Source: Synergistota bacterium
Lineage (GTDB): Bacteria > Synergistota > GBS-1
DNA: 64,000 nucleotides
Direction: 5' to 3'
NCBI GenBank assembly: GCA_025060595.1
Contig: JANXBX010000010.1
Coordinates: forward strand, 3,528 to 67,527
Shown here: positions 9,076-17,507 of the stretch, piece after piece
Layout of the letters: each line of letters opens with the position of its first letter
Position numbering within the stretch: the first letter of the stretch is position 1
Notes under the pieces: model-generated
What the model saw: only the letters and a program-made list of their open reading frames with translations
Database searches by the model: none
What the model was told of the DNA's origin: nothing
Program-made: the position numbers and the translations under genes

Positions 9076-9234
9076 TTAACGAAAGCTTTCCCTCCATAAC
9101 TGTTTTCTAACCATAAGATCTATGATGAATCTAAATCGATCCCCTACATTAGGTTCATAAAAGATTATTAAGAGGTATAGAAAAAGAAGGAGGGTTATAA
9201 CAAAAATTATGAATATTATCACATCCCTACGCAT
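9076..9234 (-). CDS. Small single-pass membrane protein (52 residues)
   Basis: This short frame fills the gap between the FAD protein and the NHL protein. It starts at an ATG at 9234, four bases after a strong GGAGGGG site. It encodes a charged MRRD start, a continuous hydrophobic segment (about residues 5-26, rich in Ile, Leu and Phe), then a basic, soluble tail ending in WRESFR. Its TAA at 9076-9078 ends two bases before the favoured ATG of the NHL protein, a typical coupling arrangement. I do not recognise the family. Its position suggests a membrane partner of the secreted NHL protein. Real expression is inferred from the binding site and spacing. Confidence 0.65.
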   Translation of the reverse strand: MRRDVIIFIIFVITLLLFLYLLIIFYEPNVGDRFRFIIDLMVRKQLWRESFR

Positions 9235-9246
9235 TACCCCTCCCTG

Positions 9247-10653
9247 CTAACCTTTCACCCTCTCTTCTCTCCTCAATATTTCCCTTCCTATCACAATTCC
9301 GGAAATAGAGGCCTGCATAAGCCCCCTAGTTATTCCAGCTCCATCTCCACCAGCAAATAGATTTTTAACCTCCGTCTCCAAGTTCGAAGAGAGCCTTAAC
9401 TTTGAAGAGTAAAACTTTACCTCAACCCCATAAAGGAGGGTAAATGGAGAGAATACACCTGGTGCAATTTTGTCAAGTGCTTCAAGCATTTCTTTTATAT
9501 CCTGAAGATATCTGAAGGGAAGGACAAAGCTTAAGTCTCCAGGGACAGCTTCCTTAAGGGAAGGCTCTATGGGACCCCTACTTATTCTGCTATAGGTAGA
9601 TCTTCTACCGTTTAAAAGGTCACCAAGCCTCTGGACTATAACGGCCCCACTTAACATATTAGCGAGCCTCGCCACATGACTACCATAAAGATTGGGCTCA
9701 TGGAAAGGCTCTGTAAAGGAGGTACTCACAAGAATTGCAAAATTTGTCTTATCCGTCTCTCTATTCCTATAGCTGTGACCATTAACGGATAAAACCCTTT
9801 CCTCTTCGTTCCACTCTACCACTACCTCACCGTGCGGACACATACAGAAGGTTCTAACCTTATCATCAAAAAACCTAGAATAGTAAATAAGCTTTGCCTC
9901 GTAAAAAACGCTAGTCAGTTCCTCCATCACAGCTGCAGGAAGCTCCACTCTAACTCCGATATCAACAGGGTTACGCTCAAGAGATAAACCAAGCTTTCGA
10001 GCTTGCTCCTCAAGCCAACTAGCACCCGACCTTCCAGGAGCTACAACCACATATCTACCTTGAATCTCATCTCCATTTGCAAGTCTAACTCCCCTAACCT
10101 TTTTAGACTCCTTATCTATCAGAATCTCCTCAACCTTTGAGTGATATTTTATTTCAACTTTATCTTTAAGAAAATCCTCCATCTTTAGCAAGGTTTCATA
10201 GCAGTTTTCTGTTCCTAGGTGTCTTATCTTCATTGGAACAAGCTTAAGCCCTGCCTTCTGGGCCTTAAATGTAAACTTAATTACATCATCAGGAGAAGGA
10301 TCAAAGATACGCCCCCCGTTACCGAAACCTGAATAAATCTGATCAACATATTGCAATAATTCACTAGCAACTTCCTCTGAAAGGAGCTCTGTCAATCTTC
10401 CACCTGCATCCAAACTAAGAGTTAGCTTGCCATCGCTAAAAGCTCCTGCTCCTCCCCATCCAGAGACCAAGGCGCAAAAATGACAACGTCGACATGCCCC
10501 ACCTTGCTCTCTCATGGGACAAAACCTTCTCTTAATAGAAGCTCCTCTTTCTAAAACAACAACTTCTAAATTAGACCTTTTAACAAGCTCTAAGGCGCAA
10601 AAAATACCTGTTGGACCAGCTCCCACTATGATAACATCATACATTTTTACCAT
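9247..10653 (-). CDS. Uncharacterised FAD-dependent dehydrogenase (COG2509 type) with Cys cluster
   Basis: The 468-residue protein opens with MYDVIIVGAGPTGIFCALEL, a Rossmann FAD-binding loop, and closes with NLFAGGDGAGITRGLMQASISG, the second FAD contact of this family. Between residues about 46 and 62 there are four cysteines in a C-x8-C-x2-C-x2-C pattern, immediately before GWGGAGAFSDGKL. Members of this family are widespread in anaerobes and described only as FAD-dependent dehydrogenases. The cysteines could hold a metal or Fe-S centre, but that is inference. The frame overlaps the upstream Gfo/Idh gene by 17 bases. Either of two nearby ATGs (10653 or 10644) could serve, both near GGGGAGAG. 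Confidence 0.82.
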   Translation of the reverse strand: MVKMYDVIIVGAGPTGIFCALELVKRSNLEVVVLERGASIKRRFCPMREQGGACRRCHFCALVSGWGGAGAFSDGKLTLSLDAGGRLTELLSEEVASELLQYVDQIYSGFGNGGRIFDPSPDDVIKFTFKAQKAGLKLVPMKIRHLGTENCYETLLKMEDFLKDKVEIKYHSKVEEILIDKESKKVRGVRLANGDEIQGRYVVVAPGRSGASWLEEQARKLGLSLERNPVDIGVRVELPAAVMEELTSVFYEAKLIYYSRFFDDKVRTFCMCPHGEVVVEWNEEERVLSVNGHSYRNRETDKTNFAILVSTSFTEPFHEPNLYGSHVARLANMLSGAVIVQRLGDLLNGRRSTYSRISRGPIEPSLKEAVPGDLSFVLPFRYLQDIKEMLEALDKIAPGVFSPFTLLYGVEVKFYSSKLRLSSNLETEVKNLFAGGDGAGITRGLMQASISGIVIGREILRREERVKG

Positions 10654-11575
10654 CTCTCCCCATCGCTTCTAGAATTTTTAAGGCTATATAGAAAGATTCT
10701 CTTCCATCATTTATGGTACCTTTACCAGCTTTAACATTTTTAATAAAATTATGTATCTCCTTCTTTAACGGTTCCTCTGAGGAGAAAAGCTTTATATGCT
10801 CAGTGGTTCGCAAACCATCCAAGTCATAAACGAATAGCTCTCTCTGAGTGTAGTTTAAAACTATCCTCTTGTTTTCGTCAAGTATATCAAGCTCCCGAGT
10901 AGCTGTTGGGCTAACTCTACTTACTATAAAGTAGGCTCTGCAACCTCCTTTAAATCGAAGATAAGCAGAAGCCACATCCTCATGAGGTGAGACAACAGAC
11001 ATTCCAATACCTTTTATATCTTCAACCTCCTCACTTACTACTGATAGAACGATATCTATATCATGAACCATGAGGTCAAGAACAACCCCCACATCCAGAT
11101 TCCTATTAACAAAAGGACAAAGCCTCTTAGCCACTATAAAAAACGGCTTCTCAATAAACTTGGGAAGATAAGAGACTATTGGGTTAAACCTTTCTACATA
11201 ACCTACCTGAAAAACCACACCCTTTTCCTGAGAAATTTTAAATAGTTCATCAGCATGTTCTAGCTTCGTAGCTATCGGTTTTTCAAGGAGAACGTTTATC
11301 CCTCTAAGCAGGCAATCCTTAGCTATCTCATAATGCAAAGTAGTAGGAACGGCTATACTAACTGCATGAGGACTTTCCTTATCAAGCATCTCCCTATAGT
11401 CAGTATAGGCTTTACAACTATAAATATTGGCTATCTCTTCAGCCCTTTCTTCAAGAATATCAGCAACCGCAACAAGGTTCGACTCTTTTAACTCACTATA
11501 TATCCTCGCATGATGCCTCCCTAAATACCCCACACCTATAACTGCGGCTTTTATTTCTCCCATCTTGTCCGGCAC
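10637..11575 (-). CDS. Gfo/Idh/MocA-family NAD(P)-dependent sugar dehydrogenase
   Basis: The 312-residue protein has the Rossmann start AAVIGVGYLGRHHARIYSEL, the conserved EKPIA motif (LLEKPIATKLEHAD, near residue 100), and MVHDIDIVLSVV, which carries the active-site histidine region. These define the Gfo/Idh/MocA oxidoreductases. It resembles the members that oxidise the 3-position of UDP-N-acetylglucosamine for 3-amino sugars, but that assignment is tentative because no partner aminotransferase is next to it. A GTG at 11575 or the ATG at 11563 could be the start; neither has an ideal binding site. It lies four bases after the CCA-adding enzyme. Confidence 0.85.
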   Translation of the reverse strand: MPDKMGEIKAAVIGVGYLGRHHARIYSELKESNLVAVADILEERAEEIANIYSCKAYTDYREMLDKESPHAVSIAVPTTLHYEIAKDCLLRGINVLLEKPIATKLEHADELFKISQEKGVVFQVGYVERFNPIVSYLPKFIEKPFFIVAKRLCPFVNRNLDVGVVLDLMVHDIDIVLSVVSEEVEDIKGIGMSVVSPHEDVASAYLRFKGGCRAYFIVSRVSPTATRELDILDENKRIVLNYTQRELFVYDLDGLRTTEHIKLFSSEEPLKKEIHNFIKNVKAGKGTINDGRESFYIALKILEAMGRDGKNV

Positions 11576-11579
11576 CCAT

Positions 11580-12977
11580 TTATATTATCCCCAAAATCCT
11601 TCTCAAAGCCTCATCCTTAGTTTTAAGCTTTCCCATCCTTTGAAGATAAACTATCCTATCCTTTATAATCCCTATCTCCTTACCCTCCCTCAAGCCAGTT
11701 ACAGCCATTATATCCTTTCCACTTAGGAGAGGTTTAACCCTGAGTACATCGTCAAGGTAATACCTGATCCTTTCTCCTATTTCAAAAAGCGATCTTCTTT
11801 CCTCATCAGAAACCTTTTTACCCCTCGTAGCTCTTAAATCAGCAATAGAGAGGAGAAGTAAGCTTAATGCATCCTCTCCTACTTTCATAAGCCAAGAAAG
11901 AAGCGACCTCTCCCAAGGTCTACCAGCCCCTTCTCTTTTCAAGAAAAATAAGGGCATCATATGATTATAGACTAGCTTGGATATGTAATCTATCTCTCTA
12001 CTGCCCAAAAGAAGCGCTCGAGAGTATCCCCTTGCTATCTTGGATCCTATAAACTGATGCCCCTTAAACATTACCTCTCCATCTTTTACCCTGAAACAAA
12101 AAGGCTTTCCTACATCATGAAGTAGTGCAGCAATCCTAAGAAGATCCCTTCTCCTAAAGAATCCAACCTTTGACTCAAGATAGCTTCTATCTATCCATGA
12201 GGGAGGGGCGCAAAGAAGATCCTCCATAGCCTCAAGCGTTTTAATCGAGTGATTAAGAACATCAAGATGGTGATAATCTCCCTGCGGCATACCTCTCATA
12301 AGCTTAAAAGCTAAGAAAAACCTTTCAAGATAACCCAGATCTAACATATCTTTAACGGCTAGGTAAAAGTAGTCGCCGAGAAGCAGCTTTTTCCACTCTT
12401 CCGCAATCCTTTCCCTTGGGGAAGCTTTCCAGGGAGAAAAATTCAATATCTTTCTTTTAACTATCCTTCTAGTTCCCTCATGAATCTTAAATCCTAAAGA
12501 GGACCTAAATCTGAAAGCCCGCAGCAATCTTAAGGAGTCATAATCAAAAGCGTGAGGAGAAGCCACTTTTATCACGCCTTCCTCTATATCTCTAAGCCCA
12601 TCCAATGGGTCAAAAATCCTCTCACTTTCTAAATTCAAAGCTATGGAGTTAATAGTGAAGTCTCTACTTAAAAGATCACCGATTAAAGTGTGACCGTTAA
12701 GCGGTGTGAAGTCAAATGTAAAAGGATATTTAAGAACCTTAAAAGTCTTCCTCTCCTTACCTAGTACTACGACTTTACCGCCTATCTCTGAGGCGAAACT
12801 TAAGGGAATAGAGTAAGAGCAAAAAACCACATCTATATCGCTAGAAAGCTTACCCATTAGAGCTTCTCTTATAGCTCCACCAACTATATAAGCCTTTCCG
12901 TTTTTTCTCAAACAGGAGCGCAGTGGCTCATACCAAAAGCTATTTCTGAAAAGCGCTATTAAGTCCCCTAATCTCAA
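11580..12977 (-). CDS. tRNA CCA-adding enzyme / poly(A) polymerase family with HD domain
   Basis: The 465-residue protein has the class II nucleotidyltransferase head with GGAIREALMG and the metal-binding SDIDVVF (about residues 34-53), then RDFTINSIALN and LDGLRDIEEGVI, and the RLLRAFRF neck motif. A C-terminal HD domain follows, with LLHDVGKPFCF. Such proteins add or repair the 3'-CCA of tRNA, or in some lineages share that work between two enzymes. The six tRNA genes in this window already encode CCA, so repair is its likely role here. The start is TTG at 12977, six bases after GGAGG; it overlaps folC by 38 bases. Confidence 0.9.
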   Translation of the reverse strand: MRLGDLIALFRNSFWYEPLRSCLRKNGKAYIVGGAIREALMGKLSSDIDVVFCSYSIPLSFASEIGGKVVVLGKERKTFKVLKYPFTFDFTPLNGHTLIGDLLSRDFTINSIALNLESERIFDPLDGLRDIEEGVIKVASPHAFDYDSLRLLRAFRFRSSLGFKIHEGTRRIVKRKILNFSPWKASPRERIAEEWKKLLLGDYFYLAVKDMLDLGYLERFFLAFKLMRGMPQGDYHHLDVLNHSIKTLEAMEDLLCAPPSWIDRSYLESKVGFFRRRDLLRIAALLHDVGKPFCFRVKDGEVMFKGHQFIGSKIARGYSRALLLGSREIDYISKLVYNHMMPLFFLKREGAGRPWERSLLSWLMKVGEDALSLLLLSIADLRATRGKKVSDEERRSLFEIGERIRYYLDDVLRVKPLLSGKDIMAVTGLREGKEIGIIKDRIVYLQRMGKLKTKDEALRRILGII

Positions 12978-14271
12978 GATTTCCCTCCAAAATGCTACCT
13001 ATAAGATAAAGAGAGCCACAAAGGCAGATAACTTCTTCTTTAGAGTTTAATGCCTCATTAAAGGCTTGCAATGGAGACTCTACTCCAAAAATTGGAATCT
13101 TACTCATCTCCTCCAAAGACTGGGAAGCGCTTAATAGCTCCTTTACGCTTAAGGCCCTTCCTATACCAACGCTTGTAAAGATAACCTTACTCGCTATCCT
13201 AGAGAGCTCTTTCAGCATCTTGAGGTAGTTTTTATCTCTCATGGCACCGAAAACAAAACACACGCTTTTCCCCTTAAAAAGGAGTTCTAAAGAGGAAACC
13301 AAAGCATTCATTCCATGAGGATTGTGAGCTCCATCTAAAATAACAACCTTATCAGCATAATTAAAAACATCAAATCTTCCACGCCATCTTGCACTTCTTA
13401 TTCCATCTCTGATGCTTTTTTCACTGACACTAATACCTAGGCTATTAAGTAAAATAGCGGATTCTATAGCTACGCTCGAGTTCAAAAACTGATATATACC
13501 TTTAAGGCCAAGTTTAATGTCTGGAAGGAAGTTAAAACTATCTTTGAAGTCCATAAGAGATTCTTCAAGAGAGAACCTTTTTATCTCGAAATCAAAGTCT
13601 CTTCCCTTCCTATAGAGCTTCGCTCTCTTCGCAAGAGAGACCTCTTCTACCACATTTACAGCTTCTTCCTTTTCCTCTCCGAATATAACGGTAACGCCCT
13701 CTTTTATTATCCCTGCCTTTTCTCTCGCTATCGAAGCAATGGTATTTCCCAAGTAATTTTCATGATCAAAGTCAATAGTAGTAATAACAGATTCTAAGGG
13801 GTGGACCACATTAACTGCATCAAGCCTGCCTCCTAACCCTATCTCAAGCACCGCAACATCCACCTTTGACTCATTAAAGTAAGAAAAAGCTATAGCAGTG
13901 ATTATCTCATAAAAAGTAGGTATATCACTCATACTCTTCGCAATCGCTAAGATCTTCTGACCTATCCTGAGAAAGGCATCTTTATCTATCCAGTAGCCAT
14001 CTATCATTATCCTTTCTCTTATATCACAAAGATGAGGGGAAATGTAAGACCCAACTTTATAACCTGCAATTTTAAGAATGTTAGAGAGCATGGCTACCAC
14101 TGATCCTTTACCGTTTGTACCAGCTACGACTATGCTCCTTAAATTACGATGAGGATTCCCACATCTATCAAGAAGCTCTTCTACCCTATCAAGTCCCAAT
14201 CGAATCTCTCCAGGTGGTCTAAGCGAGCTTAGCTCTTTAAGAAAGGATTCATAATTAAGCAAGCTGTTCAA
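12940..14271 (-). CDS. folC: Folylpolyglutamate synthase / dihydrofolate synthase
   Basis: FolC adds glutamate to folates in the cytoplasm, and often also makes dihydrofolate from dihydropteroate. The 443-residue protein has the Mur-ligase ATP loop VVAGTNGKGSVVAML (about residues 46-60), the family motif DVAVLEIGLGGRLDAVNVV, ITTIDFDHENYLGNT and the C-terminal VILDGAHNPHGM. The start is a TTG at 14271 or nearby, 13 bases after AAGGAGG, inside the end of valS. The gene overlaps both neighbours, so it is part of the long leftward operon. Polyglutamylated folate would support the glycine cleavage enzymes elsewhere in the window. Confidence 0.93.
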   Translation of the reverse strand: MNSLLNYESFLKELSSLRPPGEIRLGLDRVEELLDRCGNPHRNLRSIVVAGTNGKGSVVAMLSNILKIAGYKVGSYISPHLCDIRERIMIDGYWIDKDAFLRIGQKILAIAKSMSDIPTFYEIITAIAFSYFNESKVDVAVLEIGLGGRLDAVNVVHPLESVITTIDFDHENYLGNTIASIAREKAGIIKEGVTVIFGEEKEEAVNVVEEVSLAKRAKLYRKGRDFDFEIKRFSLEESLMDFKDSFNFLPDIKLGLKGIYQFLNSSVAIESAILLNSLGISVSEKSIRDGIRSARWRGRFDVFNYADKVVILDGAHNPHGMNALVSSLELLFKGKSVCFVFGAMRDKNYLKMLKELSRIASKVIFTSVGIGRALSVKELLSASQSLEEMSKIPIFGVESPLQAFNEALNSKEEVICLCGSLYLIGSILEGNLEIRGLNSAFQK

Positions 14272-16909
14272 TGTGTCTTTCTATCCTCCTTTTTATATCT
14301 TGAAACTCCTCAAGTTTTGCCCTTTCCTTTTCCACAACGCTGTGAGGAGCCCTTTCCACAAAATCCCTATTGGAAAGCTTCATTTCAATCCTATTTATTT
14401 CCTCCATCACTTCTCCAAGCTTAAGCTTTAATCTCGCCATCTCTTTATCTACATCTATAAGCTCCCCAAGAGGCATAAAGATTTCTGCTTTATCTATAAC
14501 TCCCACAGCACAACCCTTTGGACGCTCATAATCTTGAGCTATACGAAGCTCCGATAGCGAAGCCAATCGAATAATATACTTCTCATATTCTCTTACAAGG
14601 TTCTCATATTCCAAATCGCGAGGTTTTATTATGATCTTAACCTTATCTCCAGGCTTTATTTCCATCTCGGCTCTCAAGTTCCTTATAAGACGTATAGTAT
14701 CCATTATATATCTCATCTTATTCTCCGCATCCTCATCTATAAAATTATCCTCAGGAATCGGCCAAGAAGAAACTACGATGCTCTCCTTTACACCAGGAAG
14801 ATACTGCCATAGCTCCTCAGTTATAAAGGGCATGTAAGGATGAAGAAGCCTTAATATTACCGATGAAACCTTCCATAAAATGTATTTAACACTATCTTTT
14901 CTAAGCTTACTTTCAGAATCATTGTATAATGTGGCTTTTGATATCTCCACATACCAATCGCAAAACTCCCCCCATATAAACTCGTAGAGAGCTTTAGCAG
15001 ATTCACCAACATAGTAACCGCTGAGCAAGTCTGTCACTTCCCTTATGATTTTCTGGGTACGGCTCAAAATCCACTTATCTGGAAGATCCAAGACCAATCT
15101 TTCCTCAAAAAGAGCCTGTGGCTCGAAGTCCTTTATGTTCATTAATATAAACCTTAAAGCGTTCCATATCTTGTTAGCGAAGTTCTTAGAGGATTCTATC
15201 TTGCTTTCAGAAAGCCTTATATCCCTACCCTGAACAGCAAGAGAAGCTAAAGTAAATCTTAAGGCATCAGCTCCATACTTTTCTATCATATCAAGCGGAT
15301 CTATAACATTTCCAAAGGATTTGGACATCTTTTTGCCTTCCTCATCTCTAACTAACGCATGTATATATACATCGTAAAAAGGAACGTCCCCCATAAACTT
15401 TAACCCCATCATTATCATTCTTGCTACCCAGAAAAAGATTATGTCAAAACCTGTAACGAGAAGGTCAGTAGGATAATAGTATCTTAAATCTAAGGTTTTC
15501 TCTGGCCAACCTAAAGTAGAGAAAGGCCATAAAGCTGAACTAAACCATGTATCTAAAACGTCAGGATCCTGTACAAGATCTTTAGAATCGCACCTTTCAC
15601 ACCTCTCTGGAGGATCAACAAAGGCGTTCATGTGACCGCAACTTTGGCAGTACCAAACAGGAATTCTATGCCCCCACCAAAGCTGACGTGATATACACCA
15701 GTCCTTTATGTTCTCCATCCATTCATAGTAAACTTTTTTCCAAGTTTCAGGAATAAACCTAACTCTGCCCTCCTGAACAGCCCGTATAGCTGGTTCAGCT
15801 AAGGGCTTCATCTTAACAAACCACTGCTCGGAAAGGTAGGGCTCAACCACGGTCTTACATCTATAGCAATGTCCAACAGCATGAGAATATTCTTCCACTT
15901 TCTCAAGGAGCCCTTCTCTCTTTAAATCTTCAACAGCCCTTTTCCTACACTCAAACCTATCAAGCCCTTTATATCTTTCTCCAGCCTCTTCTGTCATTCT
16001 CCCATCAGGACTAATTACCTTTATAAAGCTTAAAGAATGCCTCTGAGCTACGAGAAAGTCGTTGGGATCATGAGCAGGCGTAATTTTAACAGCACCGGTT
16101 CCAAAAGAGGGATTCACCATGTTATCAGCAATTATAGGACCAATTCTATTCGTTAGAGGTATCCTAACCTCCTTACCAATAAAACTCTTGTACCTTTCAT
16201 CATCAGGATGAACAGCCACAGCTACATCTCCAAGAATTGTCTCTGGACGGGTTGTCGCAACAGTTATATAATTACCAGGTTCTCCCACTATAGGATATTT
16301 AACATACCACAAATTCCCTTTAATTTCCTCATGCTCAACCTCTATATCCGAGAGAGCGGTTTCACAACGAGGACACCAATTTATTATATAACTTCCCCTA
16401 TAGACAAGCCCCTCTCTAAAAAGCCTAACAAAAACTTCCCTTACAGCCCTTGATAACCCTTCATCTAAGGTAAACCTCTCCCTATCCCAGTCACAGGAAG
16501 CTCCTAGCCGCTTTAATTGATGAATTATCGTGCCACCATATTTCTCCTTCCATTCCCAAACCCTTTCAAGAAACTTCTCCCTACCTAAATCTTCTTTCTT
16601 TAAACCCTCTTTGGCAAGCGCCCTTTCCACAACGTTCTGTGTAGCTATACCAGCATGATCCGTCCCAGGAAGCCACATTGTATTAAAGCCCTGCATCCTT
16701 TTCCAACGAACAAATATATCTTGAATGGTATTATTTAAGGCATGTCCCATATGAAGAGAACCCGTAACATTTGGAGGAGGAATCACTACTGAAAACTTCT
16801 TCTTTGAAAAATCCACTACACTGTGAAAATAGCCCCTTTCTATCCAATAGGCATACCACTTTTCTTCCACTCTAGAGGAATCATAAGCCTTCGGGAGATC
16901 TAAATGCAT
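14255..16909 (-). CDS. valS: Valyl-tRNA synthetase
   Basis: The 884-residue class I synthetase charges tRNA-Val. It shows the HIGH-type motif in PPPNVTGSLHMGHALNN, the KMSKSFGNVIDP signature, the CP1 editing domain between them (TTRPETILGDVAV), and the zinc-type cysteine pairs CPRC, CYRC, CQSC and CERC. The C-terminal arm is a charged coiled coil (EMARLKLKLGEVMEEINRIE), as in other ValRS. The ATG at 16909 is preferred: it follows GGAGG by 11 bases, while the frame extends eight codons upstream to a TTG. It overlaps folC at its end and engB stops just before it. Confidence 0.97.
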   Translation of the reverse strand: MHLDLPKAYDSSRVEEKWYAYWIERGYFHSVVDFSKKKFSVVIPPPNVTGSLHMGHALNNTIQDIFVRWKRMQGFNTMWLPGTDHAGIATQNVVERALAKEGLKKEDLGREKFLERVWEWKEKYGGTIIHQLKRLGASCDWDRERFTLDEGLSRAVREVFVRLFREGLVYRGSYIINWCPRCETALSDIEVEHEEIKGNLWYVKYPIVGEPGNYITVATTRPETILGDVAVAVHPDDERYKSFIGKEVRIPLTNRIGPIIADNMVNPSFGTGAVKITPAHDPNDFLVAQRHSLSFIKVISPDGRMTEEAGERYKGLDRFECRKRAVEDLKREGLLEKVEEYSHAVGHCYRCKTVVEPYLSEQWFVKMKPLAEPAIRAVQEGRVRFIPETWKKVYYEWMENIKDWCISRQLWWGHRIPVWYCQSCGHMNAFVDPPERCERCDSKDLVQDPDVLDTWFSSALWPFSTLGWPEKTLDLRYYYPTDLLVTGFDIIFFWVARMIMMGLKFMGDVPFYDVYIHALVRDEEGKKMSKSFGNVIDPLDMIEKYGADALRFTLASLAVQGRDIRLSESKIESSKNFANKIWNALRFILMNIKDFEPQALFEERLVLDLPDKWILSRTQKIIREVTDLLSGYYVGESAKALYEFIWGEFCDWYVEISKATLYNDSESKLRKDSVKYILWKVSSVILRLLHPYMPFITEELWQYLPGVKESIVVSSWPIPEDNFIDEDAENKMRYIMDTIRLIRNLRAEMEIKPGDKVKIIIKPRDLEYENLVREYEKYIIRLASLSELRIAQDYERPKGCAVGVIDKAEIFMPLGELIDVDKEMARLKLKLGEVMEEINRIEMKLSNRDFVERAPHSVVEKERAKLEEFQDIKRRIERHIEQLA

Positions 16910-16913
16910 TCTA

Positions 16914-17507
16914 TTACTCTCCTCCCTTCCCAAAAAGCAATCTATTTATAAGAATCCATGCTTCTTTCTTGCCTTCACCAGTTAAAGCAGAAAATAAAAC
17001 ATAGTTTTCCTCTTCTACAGGGAAAAACCTTTTAGCAAATTTTAGCTGTTCCATAACCTCCGATTTAGAAAGCTTATCTACTTTAGTAAAAATAAAAGCT
17101 ACCTTGTATCCTAGGCTTCCTATCCACTCATATAGCCTTAAATCGCTATCCATAGGAATGTGTCTTATATCTATGATCTGAAGGAATAACTTTAGGGCTT
17201 CCCTTCCTCTAACATATGCCTCAACGAGTTTAGCCCATCGCTTTCTTTCCTCTAATGGAACCTTAGCATATCCATATCCAGGCAAGTCTACAAGAATAAA
17301 CCTGTTATCTATCAGATAGAAATTAATAGAGCGAGTCTTACCCGGTGTAGAGCTAACCTTCGCCAACCTCTGTCCAAGAAGAACATTTATAAAAGAAGAT
17401 TTTCCAACGTTTGATCTCCCAGCTATCGCTACTTCAGGAAGACCAAAGTCTGAAGGAATATCTTCAGGCAGATAGGCACTGACCAAGAGCTTCCTCTCTT
17501 CTCTCAT
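16914..17507 (-). CDS. engB: Ribosome biogenesis GTPase EngB (YsxC/YihA)
   Basis: The 197-residue TRAFAC GTPase has the P-loop GRSNVGKSSFIN (about residues 30-41), the switch I region ending TPGKTRSINFY, the DLPGYGYAKV G3 motif, and TKVDKLS as G4. These are diagnostic of EngB, which acts in large ribosomal subunit assembly. The frame overlaps the end of lon by 44 bases. The ATG at 17507 has a poor binding site; a TTG at 17486 after GAGAGGAAG is an alternative start. In many bacteria engB lies next to lon, as here. Confidence 0.95.
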   Translation of the reverse strand: MREERKLLVSAYLPEDIPSDFGLPEVAIAGRSNVGKSSFINVLLGQRLAKVSSTPGKTRSINFYLIDNRFILVDLPGYGYAKVPLEERKRWAKLVEAYVRGREALKLFLQIIDIRHIPMDSDLRLYEWIGSLGYKVAFIFTKVDKLSKSEVMEQLKFAKRFFPVEEENYVLFSALTGEGKKEAWILINRLLFGKGGE

